Shown here: positions 1 to 5,246 of the stretch, one piece after another | Layout: each line of letters starts with the position of its first letter | Position numbering within the stretch: position 1 is the first letter of the stretch | Assembly (NCBI GenBank): GCA_003486725.1 | Contig: DNGD01000039.1 | Span: forward strand, 1-5,246 | Source of the DNA: Rhodospirillaceae bacterium | GTDB taxonomy: Bacteria > Pseudomonadota > Alphaproteobacteria > UBA9219 | Direction of reading: 5' to 3' | Length of the DNA stretch: 5,246 nt | The notes under the pieces: generated by a model | Databases searched by the model: none | Told to the model about the DNA's origin: nothing | The model's input: only the letters and a program-made list of their open reading frames with translations | Program-made: the position numbers and the translations under genes

Positions 1-63
1 CCTGCCAAGAAGGCAGCCGCTAAGAAACCCGCCGCCAAGAAGAAGGTAGCGAAAAAGAAGTAG
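1..63 (+). CDS. C-terminal end of a protein with a lysine/alanine-rich tail (partial)
   Basis: Reading frame 1 is open from the window edge to a TAG stop at 61-63 and encodes 20 residues made almost only of Lys, Ala and Pro, with AAKKP/AAKKK-type repeats. Such basic, disordered tails bind DNA or RNA non-specifically. They are known at the C-termini of bacterial histone H1-like proteins, some HU-type proteins and topoisomerase I of several proteobacteria. Nothing upstream is visible, so the parent protein cannot be named. That this is a real gene end is supported by the hairpin and strong terminator placed directly after the stop codon on the same strand. Confidence 0.75.
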   Translation, partial: PAKKAAAKKPAAKKKVAKKK

Positions 64-68
64 TTCGC

Positions 69-88
69 CACGGCTCTTCGGAGCTGTG
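69..88 (+). other. UUCG-tetraloop hairpin just after the stop codon
   Basis: CACGGCTC (69-76) pairs with GAGCTGTG (81-88) over 8 base pairs, including one G-U pair, around a TTCG loop closed by C-G, the exceptionally stable cUUCGg tetraloop. It starts 5 bases after the TAG stop. No T-run follows directly, so it is more likely a 3'-end stabilising or processing structure than a terminator of its own. The pairing is seen directly; the role is inferred. Confidence 0.6.
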
Positions 89-101
89 ATTGAAGCTTTT
101 A

Positions 102-160
102 AAAAACCCCTGTTCAAATGCCTCGCGAATGCAGGCAACTTGAACGGGGGTTTTTGTTTG
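102..160 (+). terminator. Strong Rho-independent terminator of the upstream Lys/Ala-rich gene
   Basis: Positions 102-117 pair with 140-155 over 16 uninterrupted pairs (A5, C4, one T-G wobble, then GTTCAA with TTGAAC). After one mismatch and one bulge, five more pairs lead to a 9-base loop at 124-132. The 3' arm ends in GGGGGTTTTT and is followed by GTTTG. The A-run at 101-106 gives the minus strand a T-run too, so the element could work in both directions, although no minus-strand gene is seen to run into it. Confidence 0.9.
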
Positions 161-229
161 CGCGCTCGTCACGGCAAGAGAGTCGCGGTGCCACCACTTA
201 TTTTCCGCACACTCTCTGCGGTGCACGCG
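161..229 (+). other. Imperfect long hairpin in the intergenic region
   Basis: AGAGAGT (177-183) pairs exactly with ACTCTCT (211-217). The stem continues outward with small bulges and one mismatch: GC with GC (174-175/218-219), CAC with GTG (170-172/221-223) and CGT with ACG (167-169/225-227). This gives about 15 pairs around a 27-base loop. A GCGGTGC direct repeat (185-191 and 218-224) sits just inside the first arm and just after the second arm. It could be part of a transcribed leader or small RNA, or a protein-binding site. No known RNA family was recognised. Confidence 0.4.
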
Positions 230-252
230 AATACTTATGGTTAATGGACGGC

Positions 253-275
253 GGGGGGCTTGTTTGCCCCTTTTT
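253..275 (+). terminator. Compact GC hairpin with T-run (candidate second terminator or attenuator)
   Basis: GGGGC (255-259) pairs with GCCCC (266-270) around a six-base TTGTTT loop. The 3' arm runs straight into TTTTT (271-275), and up to two G-T wobbles can lengthen the stem at its base. This has the form of a small intrinsic terminator on the plus strand. No gene ends just before it, because the previous gene already has its own terminator about 100 bases upstream. It may therefore end a short RNA starting after position 160, or act as an attenuator in the leader of the 323-601 gene. Confidence 0.5.
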
Positions 276-311
276 CATTCTATAGCATCACGATCATTCA
301 TCGTTATGTCT

Positions 312-318
312 GAGAGGA
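312..318 (+). promoter_or_regulatory. Ribosome binding site of the 323-601 gene
   Basis: GAGAGGA lies 4-5 bases upstream of the ATG at 323 and is a good Shine-Dalgarno match. It is the main reason for choosing this start over the internal ATG codons at 437, 443 and 458, none of which has a comparable site. Confidence 0.7.
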
Positions 319-322
319 AATC

Positions 323-601
323 ATGAGCCAACCCGTTACTCTTTCACGATCCAATGTTGTCTGGACGCAGGCGAGTCAAATTGCGCGCCGCGTGAAAGGC
401 GGCGTCTATGCCGTTGCGACATCCTCCTATGAATCCATGAATGATTGCCCCAAAAATATGGGCAAGGCCAAGCGTGTCATGGTCACGATTGCGGCGAATG
501 CCTTTATGGGTGTCGTGTATTTCTTTTGTGGATGTTCTGATCCAGACAATTTCCTGCCCGCGCCCAAAAGCCGCGCGAACGTCTATCGGTACACGCTATA
601 G
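323..601 (+). CDS. Small hypothetical protein with one hydrophobic segment (92 aa)
   Basis: A 92-residue open frame from ATG (323) to TAG (599-601). I do not recognise the family. The N-terminal half is polar and basic (Arg/Lys at 21-25 and 48-51). Residues 52-70 form a hydrophobic stretch rich in V, A, M and F, long enough for one membrane helix. It ends in a Cys-Gly-Cys pair (C69, C71), with a further Cys at 42, and the last 20 residues are polar. From Met46 onward the protein resembles a lipoprotein-type signal (basic GKAKR, hydrophobic core, then FCGC), but the -3 residue is a poor lipobox match and that start lacks a ribosome binding site. Support for a real gene is the good ribosome binding site and codon use that looks coding. 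It converges with the transporter gene, 12 bases between stops. A membrane-anchored or exported small protein is plausible; its function is unknown. Confidence 0.6.
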   Translation: MSQPVTLSRSNVVWTQASQIARRVKGGVYAVATSSYESMNDCPKNMGKAKRVMVTIAANAFMGVVYFFCGCSDPDNFLPAPKSRANVYRYTL

Positions 602-613
602 GCGAAAAAGACC

Positions 614-1834
614 TTATCGGTGGCGCTTATACAGTTTCCAGTAAATGCTATTCACGATAACGCTGCGGAAGACCAGCACCACGATCAGCGCGGCGGCGGG
701 GGTCATGGTGTCTGCGATCAGCCCCAGCCCTAGCGACGCAAGGCCCATCGCAATCTGCCCGCCAAAGGAGATAATCGATCCCATGGTTGAACGCTGCTGA
801 TCCGTGAAATTCTCCTGCTGAACGGTGCGCTCGGCGGTCGTGTAAAGAGCATAGAAAAGCTGGGTGGACATCAGAATAACGGGTGAAAAGACGGAAGCGA
901 GGGCATAGGCTGCCAGCGCGAATGCATCGCCAATGATCGTTACCCCCGTTAAAACCTTTAACGCGCCGAAGCGTTTCATCACCAGCCCTGCAAACCAAAA
1001 GCCAGCTGCGCCAAGGCTATGTTGAAGGGTGCGATAAAGCGGCGTCAACCATGATGGCCAGACGCTATCGATAAAACTTGGCGTAAAGTAATAGGCGGAC
1101 TCTCCGCCGCTATGCCTGATCATTGAGGCGATGGACAGAAGGCGCAGCTTCGGGTTTTTGACAATGGCCTGAAACGCCGTTTTCATATGCTGCCAGGGGT
1201 GATGGTCTTCCTTAATGTAATGCTGCGGCGGCTCAATAGTAAAAAGAGAGAGGGTGATGCTGGCGATCAGCGAACCGAGCGAGAGGATCATTAACATCTG
1301 ATAAGACATTCCCATCCACAACATCGCCATCGCTGCAACGCCAGACAGCGCCAGCCCAGCTTGCCCCAACGATGAAATACGCCCCAACGCCTTGCCAGTT
1401 TCTGTTGTGCGACGCAGTGCGATCAGCGTTTCATAGACCATCGCGTGATTGTTGCCGCTGAACAGAGCGCCCGCAAAGCCATAAAACGTTGCGCCCAGAT
1501 AGAGCATCCACAAACTGTGCGGCAAAGACGGCGCGGCGGCATAGCACGCGACGGCGGCCAGCTCGGCCACGCTGCCCACGATCAAGGTATTGCGCCGGCC
1601 CCATTTGTCGGACAAAACGCCTGTGGGGATTTCGAAAATCGCGAGCATAAAGCTGACAACCGCAAACACGCTCATACCGGCCGTATAACTGCCAGTGATT
1701 GATTGGAACACCAGCACGGCGACAGGCATGTAAAACCGCAGCTCGGCAAAAAACTCATTGGCCGCGAGCAGGGGAATATTGCGCGTCAAGCGACGGTCGA
1801 TGGTACGTGCGCGTGGAAGATGGCGGGGAGGCAT
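614..1834 (-). CDS. Major facilitator superfamily (MFS) transporter
   Basis: A 406-residue inner-membrane transporter, the usual MFS length (about 400). Successive hydrophobic segments run through the protein, with a hydrophilic stretch at about residues 201-228 between the two six-helix halves. The clearest signature is MFS motif A in the loop between helices 2 and 3: GVLSDKWGRRN at residues 72-82, with the conserved Gly, Asp and basic residues. In the C-terminal half, ENFTDQQRSTMGS (341-353) resembles the conserved loop of this drug/sugar-type MFS branch. The frame stays open upstream to an ATG at 1933, but that would overlap hpnE by 94 bases and add an unlikely Arg/His-rich head. ATG 1834 has a GAGGGG site 8 bases upstream and follows the hpnE stop by 5 bases. 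It is the last gene of the hpn operon, so it is probably co-transcribed with squalene synthesis. The substrate cannot be told from sequence; lipid, efflux or unrelated solute transport are all possible. Confidence 0.88.
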   Translation of the reverse strand: MPPRHLPRARTIDRRLTRNIPLLAANEFFAELRFYMPVAVLVFQSITGSYTAGMSVFAVVSFMLAIFEIPTGVLSDKWGRRNTLIVGSVAELAAVACYAAAPSLPHSLWMLYLGATFYGFAGALFSGNNHAMVYETLIALRRTTETGKALGRISSLGQAGLALSGVAAMAMLWMGMSYQMLMILSLGSLIASITLSLFTIEPPQHYIKEDHHPWQHMKTAFQAIVKNPKLRLLSIASMIRHSGGESAYYFTPSFIDSVWPSWLTPLYRTLQHSLGAAGFWFAGLVMKRFGALKVLTGVTIIGDAFALAAYALASVFSPVILMSTQLFYALYTTAERTVQQENFTDQQRSTMGSIISFGGQIAMGLASLGLGLIADTMTPAAALIVVLVFRSVIVNSIYWKLYKRHR

Positions 1835-1839
1835 AAGAA

Positions 1840-3111
1840 CTACCCCTCGCTCCATCGCATGACGACTTGAGCCGCCTTGACGCCGGAGCGCAAAGCGCCT
1901 TCGATGGTGGAGGGCAGGGAGGTCGCGGTCCAATCGCCCGCCAGCGCCAGATTTTTCCAGCCGATATACGATGTGGGGCGCATTTTATCCTGCGCGGGTG
2001 TGGCGGCAAAGGTCGCGCGCTTTTCGCGCACCACGCGGCAGGGCGGCACGCGGGCGGGGTCAAGATCGAACAGCTTGGCAAGATCCTCCCACACGGCGAG
2101 CGCCCATTCTTCATGACCCGCATTTTCATCGTCATAGCGATCGGCGGCGCTGATGGTCACGGACACAACGCCTTGTTTGACGAAAACCCATTCGGCCAAA
2201 CCGCCGACAAGGCCGGTAAAACCGGCGGGATTGTGCGGCACTTCGATCCGGTAATGCACATTGGCGATAGCGCGGAACTCTGTGGGAACCAGAAGGTTCG
2301 GGATAATTTCCTGCGCTACCCAAGCGGGGACGGCCAGAATAACCCAATCCTGAGGTTGAACGTTGACGAGGCTGTCACCGAAATCCAGTTTGGTGACTTG
2401 GCCTTCGCTGGTGACGTCAATGCCGCGCAGGCGGTGACCGAATTTGATCTCGCCGCCTTTTTGGCGAAGCGTGTTCAGGCACGGCAGAACAAAAGTTTCC
2501 GACATCCCGACTTTGGGGGTTATGGGCTGGCATGCCGCACCGCCGCCGCCAAAGCTTTGCGCAAACAGGTTGGAGAGAAGGGAGGCCGAGGCGTTTTCAA
2601 GCTCGGTGTTCAGCGCGGCAATCGCCATCGGCTCCCAAAAACGCTTGAAGAGTGGATCTTTGGTGTTCATGCAGGACGCCACTGTGGCATCCTCGCTGGC
2701 CATCAAGAATTGCCGTGCGGAAAGGTAATCGGTTGGTTTGGTGTTCGGCACGCGCCGCTTGGGATCAAAGATCCAGCGGGGGAAAAGGCCATTCGTCATG
2801 CGAATGTTCCAGCGCTCGCCCGTCTCCAGATCCATAAAGGGGAACATCGGTTCTTTTTGCTGGAGAACCGTTTCTTTCGCACCGGACAGCTCGAGATAAT
2901 CTTGCACCGCGACGTTGCCGGAGAGCACCAGATGGTTGCCGTTATCGATGCGGCAATCTAGGCCCTTGTCATAGTACGAGCGGCACCGTCCGCCCGCATA
3001 GGGCGCGGCTTCATAGACGGTGATTTTCTGTCCCATCAATGACAATTGCAGCGCGGCGGACAAACCCGCCATGCCGGCACCGATAATGTGAATGGTTCTG
3101 GATTGGGTCAT
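1840..3111 (-). CDS. hpnE: HpnE, FAD-dependent squalene synthesis oxidoreductase (hydroxysqualene reductase)
   Basis: A 423-residue flavoprotein of the amine oxidase/phytoene desaturase-like family, full length for HpnE (about 420-450). The N-terminal Rossmann fold carries GAGMAG at residues 11-16 for the FAD diphosphate, the acidic E34 that binds the adenosine ribose, and the GGRCRS stretch (40-45) typical of this superfamily. Near the C-terminus LAGDWTATSLPSTIEGA (390-406) is the second FAD-contacting motif. In the known three-enzyme pathway HpnE reduces hydroxysqualene, made by HpnC, to squalene, despite being commonly annotated as a desaturase. The position directly after hpnC and hpnD supports this over a carotenoid desaturase. 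The ATG at 3111 is the only start that keeps the complete Rossmann strand. It lies 11 bases after hpnD and has only a weak ribosome binding site, so translation is probably coupled. Confidence 0.93.
   Translation of the reverse strand: MTQSRTIHIIGAGMAGLSAALQLSLMGQKITVYEAAPYAGGRCRSYYDKGLDCRIDNGNHLVLSGNVAVQDYLELSGAKETVLQQKEPMFPFMDLETGERWNIRMTNGLFPRWIFDPKRRVPNTKPTDYLSARQFLMASEDATVASCMNTKDPLFKRFWEPMAIAALNTELENASASLLSNLFAQSFGGGGAACQPITPKVGMSETFVLPCLNTLRQKGGEIKFGHRLRGIDVTSEGQVTKLDFGDSLVNVQPQDWVILAVPAWVAQEIIPNLLVPTEFRAIANVHYRIEVPHNPAGFTGLVGGLAEWVFVKQGVVSVTISAADRYDDENAGHEEWALAVWEDLAKLFDLDPARVPPCRVVREKRATFAATPAQDKMRPTSYIGWKNLALAGDWTATSLPSTIEGALRSGVKAAQVVMRWSEG
1843..1848 (-). promoter_or_regulatory. 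Ribosome binding site of the MFS transporter
   Basis: On the minus strand GAGGGG occupies 1848 down to 1843, inside the last codons of hpnE and 8 bases before the ATG at 1834. It decides the transporter start in favour of 1834 over the upstream ATG codons at 1855 and 1933. Its overlap with the hpnE end suggests coupled translation of the two genes. Confidence 0.6.
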
Positions 3112-3122
3112 GGGAAGGCGTT

Positions 3123-3977
3123 TTACCCCAACAATGCCTTTATGGCCAGCGCCAGTTTTTGCCAGAAGGGCAGGGAAACCCGCTTTCTAGGGTTTTTCCA
3201 GTCGTTTTTAAGAAGAGCCTCGTAAATCGCGTGGTAATAATCGCGCATAATCCGCGCGGGACGCATGGCGGCGGGAAGGCACTGCGCCATCGCTTTGTCG
3301 GTTTCCTCAAAATGCGTTTGGGCTGTTTTGGCCAAAGCGCGGCAAACAGCGGGCAGGGTGGGATGAGCGAGGACGTCCAAGGGCACGCGAGTCGTGATGC
3401 CATTTTCAGCTAACAGTTCTTCCGGCAAATACAGACGCCCACGCTGCGCGTCCTCATAAAGATCACGCAGAATGTTGGTGAGTTGCAGCGCGCGTCCTAG
3501 ATGATGCGCTACTTCCATCGCCGCTTCGCTGGCATCGCCGAAAATGCGCACGCTGGCGCGGCCCACGGCGCTGGCCACATGGTCGCAATAGGTATCGAGT
3601 TCCTGCATCGGCGGCGCGATGATGGCCTGCCGCGCATCCATCGCCATGCCTTCGATAATCGCCTGAAAATCCGTTTCGACGAGGTGATAGTTTTTGATGG
3701 CCGGTAAAAGGGCGGTGGTGATGCTGTCGCTGACCGCGCCTTTTTGGAACAAATCACGGACGCGCTGCTGCCATACCGCTAGGCCTTCATCGCGGATCGT
3801 CGCGGTAGGCGAGTCATCCGCGATATCGTCAACCTCGCGGCAAAAAGCATAGAGCGCGTACATCGCCTCGCGCCGCTGCCGTGGCAGAACGCGCATGCCC
3901 GCGGCAAAGGAGGTACCGGATTTCTTGACGCGCCTTTGCACATCCTCCATCGCTTCGTTGTAAGTGAGGGCGGTCAT
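3123..3977 (-). CDS. hpnD: HpnD, presqualene diphosphate synthase
   Basis: A 284-residue all-helical prenyl synthase of the squalene/phytoene synthase family, of usual length. It should condense two farnesyl diphosphates to presqualene diphosphate, the first step of the bacterial HpnCDE route to squalene. Both magnesium/diphosphate-binding Asp motifs are intact: DDIADD at residues 50-55, within the family block AFCREVDDIADD, and NILRDLYEDAQRGRLYLP at 168-185, with D172 and D176 spaced DxxxD. The GRLYLP form of the second block and the start block SGTSFAAGMRVLP (20-32) fit HpnD better than HpnC. The order next to hpnC and hpnE settles the choice against a carotenoid phytoene synthase. The ATG follows the hpnC TAA stop after a single base, with only a weak GGA upstream, so translation probably depends on ribosomes finishing hpnC. 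Confidence 0.94.
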   Translation of the reverse strand: MTALTYNEAMEDVQRRVKKSGTSFAAGMRVLPRQRREAMYALYAFCREVDDIADDSPTATIRDEGLAVWQQRVRDLFQKGAVSDSITTALLPAIKNYHLVETDFQAIIEGMAMDARQAIIAPPMQELDTYCDHVASAVGRASVRIFGDASEAAMEVAHHLGRALQLTNILRDLYEDAQRGRLYLPEELLAENGITTRVPLDVLAHPTLPAVCRALAKTAQTHFEETDKAMAQCLPAAMRPARIMRDYYHAIYEALLKNDWKNPRKRVSLPFWQKLALAIKALLG

Positions 3978-3978
3978 G

Positions 3979-4806
3979 TTAAATCCATGTGCGAATAAAC
4001 CCCGTCGCCATCGCCGTCATTTTCTGGCGTCTAGTAAGTTTGACAAAATCGCAGAGCGGGTCGCGCGTGCGCAGTACCTTGTCAAGGCGCTTGGCGATGG
4101 TCGCGATGACCGCCGTGTCAAAACGCAAGCGCGGATCGTGGATCTGTTTGGGGAAGGTCTGCGCCAGCGCGAGCAGCGGCTCCATCTCGTTCAGCATCGT
4201 GGTCAGCGTTGCGCGTAGGGCAGGCGTCGAAACGGAACCCGCAAGATCGTTCACGCTAGCGCCGTTTATCACCATCATATCCAGTGGAATATAGACGCGA
4301 TCCAGCATGCGATAATCGTTCGCGCAATCCTGTATATGGTTGATAATCTGCAAGACGGCGCACAGCGCATCATTGGCCGCCCACGCGCTTTGATCCTCAC
4401 CGTGAAGATCCAGCAAATAGCGGCCAACAGGCGCGGCGGAATAACGGCAATAGTCCAAAAGCTCTTGCCAGTTTTCATAGCGAAGTTTCGTTGCATCCTG
4501 CTTAAAGGCGATAAGGAGATCGCGCGCGTGTTGCGGAGTGACACCTGTGAATTTCAGACTGTTGCGAAGCGGCAGAATGCTGGAAACCGATTGATCGTTA
4601 TCATCCATCAGCGCTTTGTCAAAATGATCCAGCCGCGCGATTTTCTCGGCGGCGGTCAGCATCGGGTTGTCGCTGATATCATCGGCGGCGCGCGCAAAGA
4701 CGTAAAACGCTTTGACATGGGCGCGGTATTTCGGGCTTACCAGTTTTTCAACCGGAAAATTCTCGGTGGTTTCGTTTTTGCCGCTGGGTGTTTCAATGGA
4801 GGACAT
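3979..4806 (-). CDS. hpnC: HpnC, hydroxysqualene synthase
   Basis: A 275-residue member of the squalene/phytoene synthase family, paralogous to its neighbour HpnD. It should convert presqualene diphosphate to hydroxysqualene. Diagnostic features are the N-terminal ENFPVEKLVSPKYRAHV (15-31), a block characteristic of HpnC, the first Asp motif ADDISD (41-46) and the second block INHIQDCANDYRMLDRVYIP (155-174), where D160 and D164 form the DxxxD pair. The NHxQDC...LDRVYIP form separates it from HpnD and from phytoene synthases. The ATG at 4806 lies 23 bases after the hpnA stop; AGAGA in the gap is a mediocre ribosome binding site. The start is supported because only about 14 residues precede the conserved ENFPV block, as usual in the family. 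No catalytic residue appears to be missing. Confidence 0.93.
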   Translation of the reverse strand: MSSIETPSGKNETTENFPVEKLVSPKYRAHVKAFYVFARAADDISDNPMLTAAEKIARLDHFDKALMDDNDQSVSSILPLRNSLKFTGVTPQHARDLLIAFKQDATKLRYENWQELLDYCRYSAAPVGRYLLDLHGEDQSAWAANDALCAVLQIINHIQDCANDYRMLDRVYIPLDMMVINGASVNDLAGSVSTPALRATLTTMLNEMEPLLALAQTFPKQIHDPRLRFDTAVIATIAKRLDKVLRTRDPLCDFVKLTRRQKMTAMATGFIRTWI

Positions 4807-4829
4807 AAAGGTCTCTGTCAGGGTGGAAA

Positions 4830-5246
4830 TTACAAATATCCGTTTTCTTTAAACCAGACAATGGCATCGGCGATGGCGGCCTTGGCGGGACGCGGGGCAT
4901 AGCCCAGTTCGCGTTTAGCTTTTTCCGATGAAAAGTACATTTTCTTCTTGGCCATTTTTAGGCCATCAACGGTGATAAACGGCTCTTTGCCCGTGACGCG
5001 TGCAATCGCTTCCGCCGCGTAAGCCAGCGGGAACAAAGGCAGGCGCGGGATCTTGATGGTGGGGGCCTTGCGGCCTGTCAGCTTGGCTACGATCCCCAGA
5101 ATATCGCCGAAAGCAAGGTTCTCGCCGCCCAGAATATAGCGCTCGCCGATCCGGCCTTTTTCAAACGCAAGCCAGTGACCCATCGCGACATCATCAACAT
5201 GTGCGATGTTGAGACCCGTATCCACAAAGGCGGGCATGCGCCCTGC
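4830..5246 (-). CDS. hpnA: HpnA, hopanoid-associated sugar epimerase (3' part, cut by the window edge)
   Basis: Only the last 138 residues are visible; the frame is open to the right edge, and the protein normally has about 330 residues. HpnA belongs to the extended short-chain dehydrogenase family of NAD-dependent sugar epimerases/dihydroflavonol reductases, and its exact substrate in hopanoid or squalene metabolism is not established. The visible part begins GRMPAFVDTGLNIAHVDD, the typical HpnA block preceding the substrate-binding domain. It continues with GRIGERYILGGENL, TGKEPFITVDGLKMAKKKM and LGYAPRP, and ends in DAIVWFKENGYL, as this family usually does. The Rossmann NAD motif and the catalytic YxxxK lie outside the window. 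It is the first visible gene of the minus-strand operon, followed directly by hpnC. The usual hpnB glycosyltransferase is not between them. The operon promoter must lie beyond the right edge. Confidence 0.9.
   Translation of the reverse strand, partial: AGRMPAFVDTGLNIAHVDDVAMGHWLAFEKGRIGERYILGGENLAFGDILGIVAKLTGRKAPTIKIPRLPLFPLAYAAEAIARVTGKEPFITVDGLKMAKKKMYFSSEKAKRELGYAPRPAKAAIADAIVWFKENGYL

Noticed and set aside
20..226. 68-codon minus-strand open frame at the left edge
   Set aside because: It runs through the strong terminator and the end of the Lys/Ala-rich gene, and shows no family resemblance.
260..286. TTGTTT ... TATAGC as a promoter for the small gene at 323
   Set aside because: The spacer is only 15 bases, both hexamers are imperfect, and the -35 candidate is the loop of the compact terminator hairpin. 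The match is not better than chance.
597..631. TATAGGCG/CGCTTATA inverted repeat across the convergent stop codons
   Set aside because: It is an 8-bp stem including one G-U pair, with a 19-base loop and no T-run on either side. It is too weak to call a terminator for the small gene or the transporter.
1835..1933. Upstream extension of the MFS transporter frame to an ATG at 1933 (or 1855)
   Set aside because: It would overlap the end of hpnE, lacks a ribosome binding site at either ATG, and adds an Arg/His-rich head that is not typical of MFS proteins. The ATG at 1834 has a GAGGGG site and fits the family length.
1867..2961. 364-codon plus-strand open frame opposite hpnE
   Set aside because: It is an antisense shadow of hpnE. 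The composition is odd (many His, Gly and Arg), no domain is recognisable, and the opposite strand carries a complete enzyme with intact motifs.
3123..4806. hpnC/hpnD as carotenoid phytoene synthases with hpnE as phytoene desaturase
   Set aside because: Two adjacent synthase paralogues with HpnC- and HpnD-type blocks, plus hpnA upstream, fit the HpnCDE squalene route. A carotenoid cluster would normally have one synthase and a desaturase of about 490-510 residues.
4336..4902. 188-codon plus-strand open frame opposite hpnC and the end of hpnA
   Set aside because: It spans the junction of two well-supported minus-strand genes and shows no recognisable motif, so it is a frame shadow.

Overview
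The window looks like chromosomal DNA of a proteobacterium, most likely an alphaproteobacterium. The base composition is moderately GC-rich (mid-50s percent by eye), and four consecutive minus-strand genes match the hopanoid/squalene proteins HpnA, HpnC, HpnD and HpnE in the motifs I can read. No species-level call is possible from the sequence alone.

Left edge (1-322, plus strand). The window opens with the last 20 codons of a gene ending in a lysine/alanine-rich tail. It is followed by a UUCG-capped hairpin and a strong intrinsic terminator. A further roughly 170 bases hold no convincing gene, but they contain an imperfect long hairpin and a second, compact GC-hairpin plus T-run. A small 92-codon plus-strand gene of unknown function (323-601) follows, with a good ribosome binding site and one hydrophobic segment.

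Right part (614-5246, minus strand). Five genes read right to left and are tightly packed: hpnA (3' part only, cut by the window edge), hpnC, hpnD, hpnE and an MFS-type transporter. The gaps are 23, 1, 11 and 5 bases, so they are very probably one transcript whose promoter lies beyond the right edge. HpnD would condense two farnesyl diphosphates to presqualene diphosphate, HpnC would convert this to hydroxysqualene, and HpnE would reduce that to squalene. HpnA is the sugar-epimerase-like protein that commonly accompanies them. The last gene is a 406-residue MFS transporter in the place where many hpn clusters carry squalene-hopene cyclase. No cyclase (shc/hpnF) and no hpnB glycosyltransferase are visible here. 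The transporter and the small unknown gene converge with only 12 bases between their stop codons.

I found no mobile element, CRISPR array, tRNA or rRNA. The most interesting items are the transporter at the end of the squalene operon and the structured, apparently non-coding stretch between the first terminator and the small gene.
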